Assembly (NCBI GenBank): GCA_937926025.1
Contig: CALANQ010000228.1
Span: 1 to 18,896 of the forward strand
Origin: an uncultured Acidimicrobiales bacterium
Lineage (GTDB): Bacteria; Actinomycetota; Acidimicrobiia; Acidimicrobiales; Iamiaceae
Length of the DNA: 18,896 nt
Direction of reading: 5' to 3'
A program made the translations under genes and the position numbers. The notes under the pieces were generated by a model. The model saw only the letters and a program-made list of their open reading frames with translations. It searched no databases and was not told the DNA's origin. Shown piece by piece: positions 14,502-18,896 of the stretch (position 1 is its first letter; every line of letters begins with the position of its first letter).

Positions 14502-17500
14502 GTGACGGGCGACGCGGCGGGCGACGGGATCGCCATCGTCGGGATCGCCGGGCTGTTCCCGGGGGCGCCGACGATCGATGCGTTCTGGGCGAACATCCGC
14601 GGCGGGGTCGACGCCACCAGCGAGGTGCCCGCCACCCGGTGGGACCCGGTGTTCTTCGACGCCGACGCCAAGGAGGCCGACCGCTTCTACTGCCGTCGTG
14701 GTGGCTTCGTCGACGACCTGGCCACCTTCGACCCGCTCGCCTTCGGGATCATGCCCAACGCCGTCGACTCGGTGGAGCCCGACCAGCTGCTCGCCCTCGC
14801 CGCGGCGTCCGCCGCGCTGGCCGATGCCGGCAACCCGCACGAGCGCACCGACCCGTCCAAGATCTCGGTGGTCCTCGGGCGCGGCGGCTACATCGGCGAC
14901 GGCGTCGCCCGGCTCGACCAGCGGGTCCGGACCGCCCAGCAGCTGGTCGAGGCGCTGCGCGCCCTGGTGCCCGATCTCGGCGAGGAGCGGCTGGCCCAGG
15001 TGAAGGCCGAGTTCCAGGACCGGCTCGGGCCCGAGCGCCCGGAGAGCTCCATCGGCCTGGTGCCGAACCTGGCCGCCAGCCGCATCGCCAACCGCTTCGA
15101 CCTGCGGGGCGCGGCGTACACGGTGGACGCCGCGTGCGCGAGCTCGCTCATCGCCGTCGACCACGCGGCCACCCAGCTGCGGTCGGGGGCGGCCGACGTC
15201 GTGCTCGCCGGTGGCGTCCACCACTGCCACGACCTCACCCTGTGGAGCGTGTTCTGCCAGCTGCGGGCCCTGTCGCCCACCGAGGTGATCCGCCCGTTCA
15301 GCCGCGATGCCGACGGCATCCTCGTCGGCGAGGGCACCGGCCTCTTCGTGCTGAAGCGGGTGGCCGATGCCGAGCGCGACGGCGACCGCATCTACGCCGT
15401 CATCCGGGGCACCGGCGTGGCGTCCGACGGGGCCGGCGCGTCGCTGATGAACCCGCGGCCCGAGGGCCAGGTGCTGGCCGTGCAGCAGGCGTGGGCGCAG
15501 AGCGGCCTGGACCCGGCGACCGTGGGGCTGATCGAGGCGCACGGCACCGCGACCCCCGTGGGCGACCGCACCGAGCTGGCGACCCTGCGCACCGTGTTCG
15601 GGGCCGACGACGGTTCCCGTCCCCGGGCCGGCCTCGGCTCGGTGAAGTCGATGATCGGGCACGCCATGCCCGCCGCCGGTGCCGCCGGCCTGGCCAAGAC
15701 CGCGCTGGCGATCTACCACGGCGAGCTCCCGCCCACCCTCCACGTCGACGAGCCGAACGAGGCCGTGGCCGACACCCGCTTCCGCCTCCTGTCGGAGACC
15801 GAGCCGTGGGAGACGGCCCCGGGCGAGGCCCGGGTGGCCGGCGTCAACGCCTTCGGCTTCGGCGGCATCAACGCCCACGTCGTCCTCACCGAGCACCCCA
15901 GCACCCGCGCCCCCCGCCCTCGGGTCACGGGCGGTTCCACCGCACCCACCGGTGACCCGAAGGTGGCTGCGGTGGCGGGCGAAGAGGTGCTGCTGCTGGC
16001 GGGGGTCGATGCGGCCGATCTGCTGGCGCAGCTCGACGGGTGGGCCCCGGGGCGGCCGACGCTCGCCGTGCCCGGTCCCGACGACGGGCCGGCCCGGCTG
16101 GCCATCGTGGCGCCCAACGAGCGGCGGCTCACCCTGGCCCGCAAGGTGCTGGAGCGGGGCACGCCGTTCCGCGGCCGCAACGACGTGTGGTTCGAGCCCG
16201 GCGACGACTCCGGCATCCGGGGCGGCAAGGTGGCGTTCCTCTTCCCCGGCGTGGAGCCGGTGTTCGAGCCCCGGGTGGACGACGTGGCCGAGCAGCTCGA
16301 CCTGAGCTGGGACGGCCTGGCCGAGGGCGTGCCGCCGCTGGAGCGCCAGGGTCGGGGCATCGTGCAGGTGGGCCTGCTGCTGGACGAGGCGCTGGACCGC
16401 ATCGGCATCCGTCCCGATCTGGCCGCAGGCCACAGCCTCGGCGAGTGGACCGGTCAGATCGTGTCGGGCCAGATCCCCACCAGCTACGTCGACGAGTTCC
16501 TGGACTCCCTGCAGCCGGGGTCGATCGAGGTGTCCGACGTGGTCTTCGTGGCCCTCGGCGCGGGGGTCGACGTGGCCGCCGAGCTGGTCGACGGCCTCGA
16601 CGACGCGTACGTCTCCCACGACAACTGTCCGCACCAGAGCGTGATCTGCGCGCCGGCGGCGTCCATGGCCGTGGCCGTCGACCGGGCCAGGGAGCGCAAG
16701 GTCCTCGCCCAGGAGCTGCCGTTCCGCTCCGGGTTCCACTCGCCGCTGTTCGCCCCGTTCGTGGCGTCGATGGCCGAGCAGTTCTCCGGCATCCCGCTCA
16801 CCGTCCCGAGCGTCCCCATGTGGTCCGCCACCACCGTCGCCCCCTACCCGGACGACCCGGCGGGCATCACCGAGCTGTCGGGCCGCCACCTGGTGGAGCC
16901 GGTTCGCTTCCGGGAGCTGGCCGAGGCCCTCTTCGCCGACGGCGTCCGCATGTTCGTCCAGGTCGGCACCGGGTCGCTGCTCGGCTTCATCGACGACACC
17001 CTGCGGGACCGGGACGTCCTGACCATCTCGGCCAACACCGCCAAGCAGACCGGCATCGACCAGCTCCGCCGGGTGGCGGCTGCGCTCTGGTCCGTCGGCC
17101 ACGATGTCGACTTCGCCCCCCTCGGCCACACCGTCACGACCACCCCCACCACCGACCGAACTTCGTATGCCAGCGGGACGGGATCGTCGCCCTCGCCTAC
17201 GAAGTCCGGCGGGGCGGAGGGCGCGGGCCAGCCGCTGGTGCTGGGGTCGACGCTCATCCGGGACCTCACGCCCATCGACCGACCGGTGGCCGATGGTCCG
17301 AGCGACGCCGAGTGGGCCGCGCTCGACGCACCGGGTCCCCTGATCGAGGAGTTCCGCGGCGGCCTCGCCGACGCCAGCGCCGCCGCCCTCGAGGTGCTCA
17401 AGGCCGCCCGCGACTCCAAGCGATCGCTCGCCACCCCCGTCCGCCGCACCCCGATCGCCACCCCCACCCCTGCCGACCGGACTTCGTATGCGGACGGCAC

Positions 17501-18845
17501 GGAACCGTCGCCCTCGCCTACGAAGTTCGAGCAGGGGGCGGGTTCCGAGCAGGGGGCGGGTTCCGGGGGTCCCGGGGCGGGCGAGACCCCGTCGCTCAAG
17601 GAGACGGTCCACCACCTGTCGGTGGCGGAGCAGCCGTACTGGCTGGACCACGCCTTCTATGAGCAGCCCGCCGGGTGGCCGGTGGTCGACGACCTGTTCC
17701 CGCTGGTGCCCATGACCGCCATCATCGAGATGCTCCAGCACGCGGCCGAGGACCTGGTGCCCGGCACGGTGGCGACGCGGGTCGAGGGCATCCGGGCCTT
17801 CAAGTGGCTCACCGTGCACCCGCCCACCGCGGTGACCGTGCGAGCCACCCGCGACGGCGACGGTCCCGACCCGGCCACTGGCGAGACCAGCGTGAAGGCG
17901 TCGATCGACAAGCACGCCCGGGCCACCGTGGTGGTGGCGCCGACCTACCCGGACCCCCCGGCGCCGGCCGCCACCGAGGTCCACGGGGAGATCCACTGCC
18001 CGTGCACCCCCGAGACCCTCTACGAGGAGCGCCACCTGTTCCACGGCCCGGCGTACCAGGGGCTGCTCACGTTCGACGAGTTCGGCGAGGACGGGGCCAG
18101 CGGCCTGCTGGAGACCAAGGACTTCCCGGGGTCACTGCTGGACAACGCCGGCCAGCTGTTCGGGTTCTGGCTGGCGCAGCGGGTCGACAAGGACCGCCTG
18201 GTGCTGCCCACCAGCATCGACCGCATCAGCTTCTACGGCCCGCACCCCACCGAGGGCACCGTCGTCCGGTGCGTGGTGAACGCCACCGAGATCGGCGAGG
18301 TGGTGGTCCGCGCCGACCTGGAGCTCACCGTCGACGGCGTCGTGTGGTGCCGCATCGAGGGCTGGGAGGACCGACGCTTCCAGAGCGACGACCGCCTCTT
18401 CACGCTGCTCCGCAAGCCGCACGACCGCACGCTCGCCGAGCCGCAGGACGGTGGCTGGGTGCTGGTCACCGAAGGCTGGCCCGACTCCGCCTCCCGGGAC
18501 GTGGTCATGCGCCGCTTCCTCGGGATCGACGAGCGGTCCGACTACGACGCCCGCAACCCCAACGTGCAGCGCACCTGGCTGCTCGGCCGCATCGCCGCCA
18601 AGGACGCGGTGCGGGACCTGCTGTGGCGCACCGGCACCGAGGGCCGCATCTTCCCGGTGGAGGTCACCGTGGAGAACGACGCCGAGGGCGCCCCGCTGGT
18701 GACCGCACCCGACGGCTCCGACGTGCGGGTGTCCATCGCCCACACCGCCGGGCTGGGCGTGGCCATCGCCGCCCACGGCGTGCCCGTCGGCATCGACATC
18801 GAGAAGATCGAGGATCGGCCCGACAGCTTCGAGCTGGCCGCCCTG
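14502..18845 (+). CDS. Multidomain lipid/polyketide synthase: KS - AT - DH - phosphopantetheinyl transferase (3' partial)
   Basis: 1448 codons are open from GTG 14502 (G-run 14491-14496 just upstream) to the contig end. Domains: KS (about 6-460; Cys212 in DAACASSL, His347 in EAHGTAT, His387 in IGHAMPAAG); AT (about 575-875; Ser645 in GHSLGEW, His746 in FHSP, but FPGVEP replaces the usual GQGxQ); a long low-complexity linker (about 880-1030); a double-hotdog dehydratase (about 1035-1300; His1050 in WLDHAF, Asp1214 in LLDNAGQLF); then WLLGRIAAKDA (about 1359), SIAHT (about 1411) and GIDIEKIEDR (about 1430), which mark a Sfp-type phosphopantetheinyl transferase. No ACP is visible. The protein should supply the dehydration step and activate the ACP of the first protein. 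Three small palindromes are embedded in frame in its linkers. The true stop codon is outside the sequence. Confidence 0.9.
15920..15960. repeat. 41-bp palindromic element, diverged copy C inside the coding sequence
   Basis: Arms TCGGGTCAC (15920-15928) and GTGACCCGA (15952-15960) pair perfectly, and an inner stem GCGGT/ACCGC lies at 15931-15943. The arms and total length match copies A and B, while the interior differs. It encodes about residues 473-487 (RVTGGSTAPTGDPK region), in the linker between the KS and AT domains of the second synthase. Confidence 0.6.
17157..17208. repeat. 52-bp palindromic element, copy 4, inside the coding sequence
   Basis: Arms CGAACTTCGTA (17157-17167) and TACGAAGTCCG (17198-17208) pair at 10 of 11 positions across a 30-nt interior. 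It is translated in frame as DRTSYASGTGSSPSPTK in the AT-DH linker of the second synthase. Length and arms match the intergenic copies near the left end of the window. As with those, a run of C and A (CCCCCACCACC) lies just before it. Confidence 0.75.
17478..17529. repeat. 52-bp palindromic element, copy 5, inside the coding sequence
   Basis: Arms CGGACTTCGTA (17478-17488) and TACGAAGTTCG (17519-17529) pair at 10 of 11 positions across a 30-nt interior. It lies 321 bp (107 codons) after copy 4, in the same frame, and encodes DRTSYADGTEPSPSPTK, nearly the same peptide. It is also preceded by a C/A run (CCCCCACCCC). It sits in the same AT-DH linker. Confidence 0.75.
17528..17563 (+). repeat. 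Tandem 18-bp duplication in the AT-DH linker
   Basis: Two perfect 18-bp units (17528-17545 and 17546-17563) encode EQGAGS twice and lead into a Gly-rich stretch. The repeat begins at the last two bases of palindrome copy 5. It lengthens a flexible linker without changing the frame. Confidence 0.7.
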
Positions 18846-18896
18846 AGATCGGAAGAGCACACGTCTGAACTCCAGTCACTTAGGCATCTCGTATGC
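18846..18896 (+). other. Illumina TruSeq-type indexed adapter (assembly artefact)
   Basis: From AGATCGGAAGAGC at 18846 to the end, the sequence is the standard indexed adapter: constant part 18846-18879, six-base index TTAGGC (18880-18885, TruSeq index 3), then ATCTCGTATGC. Its translation in the synthase frame starts RSEEHTSELQS, a familiar contaminant peptide. It is not genomic and should be trimmed. Confidence 0.97.

Noticed and set aside
14433..18044. A long minus-strand open frame opposite the second synthase, and plus-strand frames such as 14486-15955 and 16040-17662
   Set aside because: All are Arg/Gly/Pro-rich shadows of the real frame starting at 14502, which carries all catalytic motifs.
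18664..18879. Short reverse frames beginning MTGVQTCALPIS or similar
   Set aside because: These residues come from the adapter and are well-known contamination peptides.
1..18896. tRNA, rRNA, riboswitch or insertion sequence genes
   Set aside because: I saw no convincing tRNA fold, rRNA sequence, riboswitch core or transposase motif anywhere in the window.

Overview
The window is very GC-rich bacterial DNA, with codons strongly favouring G/C in the third position and GTG starts. The gene set is typical of high-GC Actinomycetota: tandem WS/DGAT acyltransferases, a MocR-type GntR regulator, a mycobacteria-like sterol desaturase-family protein and giant type I synthases. My guess is an Acidimicrobiia-like actinomycete, but this rests on gene content only. 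It is the end of an assembled sequence: the last 51 bases (18846-18896) are an Illumina TruSeq-type indexed adapter and not genome.

Left part (1-4286). The tail of a plus-strand gene (1-99) is followed by a C-rich tract and two 52-bp palindromes. On the minus strand come a sterol desaturase/fatty-acid hydroxylase-family gene (292-1476) and, just upstream and 36 bp away, a PLP-dependent aminotransferase (1513-2688). The aminotransferase is divergent from a MocR-family regulator (2716-4155). Only 27 bp separate the two start codons, and a perfect 13-bp inverted repeat covers the regulator's start, so it is a likely operator. A third large hairpin lies between the convergent regulator and acyltransferase genes.

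Middle (4287-7438). Two overlapping minus-strand WS/DGAT (wax ester synthase / acyl-CoA:diacylglycerol acyltransferase) genes form an operon. The upstream one has an in-frame amber codon exactly where the family's conserved DAxFL motif should be. A 339-bp divergent control region containing short palindromes separates this operon from the synthase genes.

Right part (7439-18845). Two large plus-strand genes encode an iterative lipid/polyketide synthase split over two proteins. Protein A (2301 aa) carries two nitronate-monooxygenase/PfaD-like barrels (the first with a lost His), then KS, AT, ACP and KR. Protein B (at least 1448 aa, truncated by the contig end) carries KS, AT, a double-hotdog dehydratase and the beginning of a phosphopantetheinyl transferase domain. 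Together they hold the activities of PUFA-synthase, heterocyst-glycolipid or enediyne-type synthases: chain extension, ketoreduction, dehydration, a candidate enoyl reductase, and self-activation of the ACP. The neighbouring WS/DGATs suggest, by inference, that the chain is esterified into a secondary lipid.

The most unusual signal is two families of small palindromes, one of about 52 bp (5 copies) and one of 41 bp (3 copies). They occur between genes and also inside the protein B reading frame, only in interdomain linkers. Several copies differ by paired changes that keep the stem intact.
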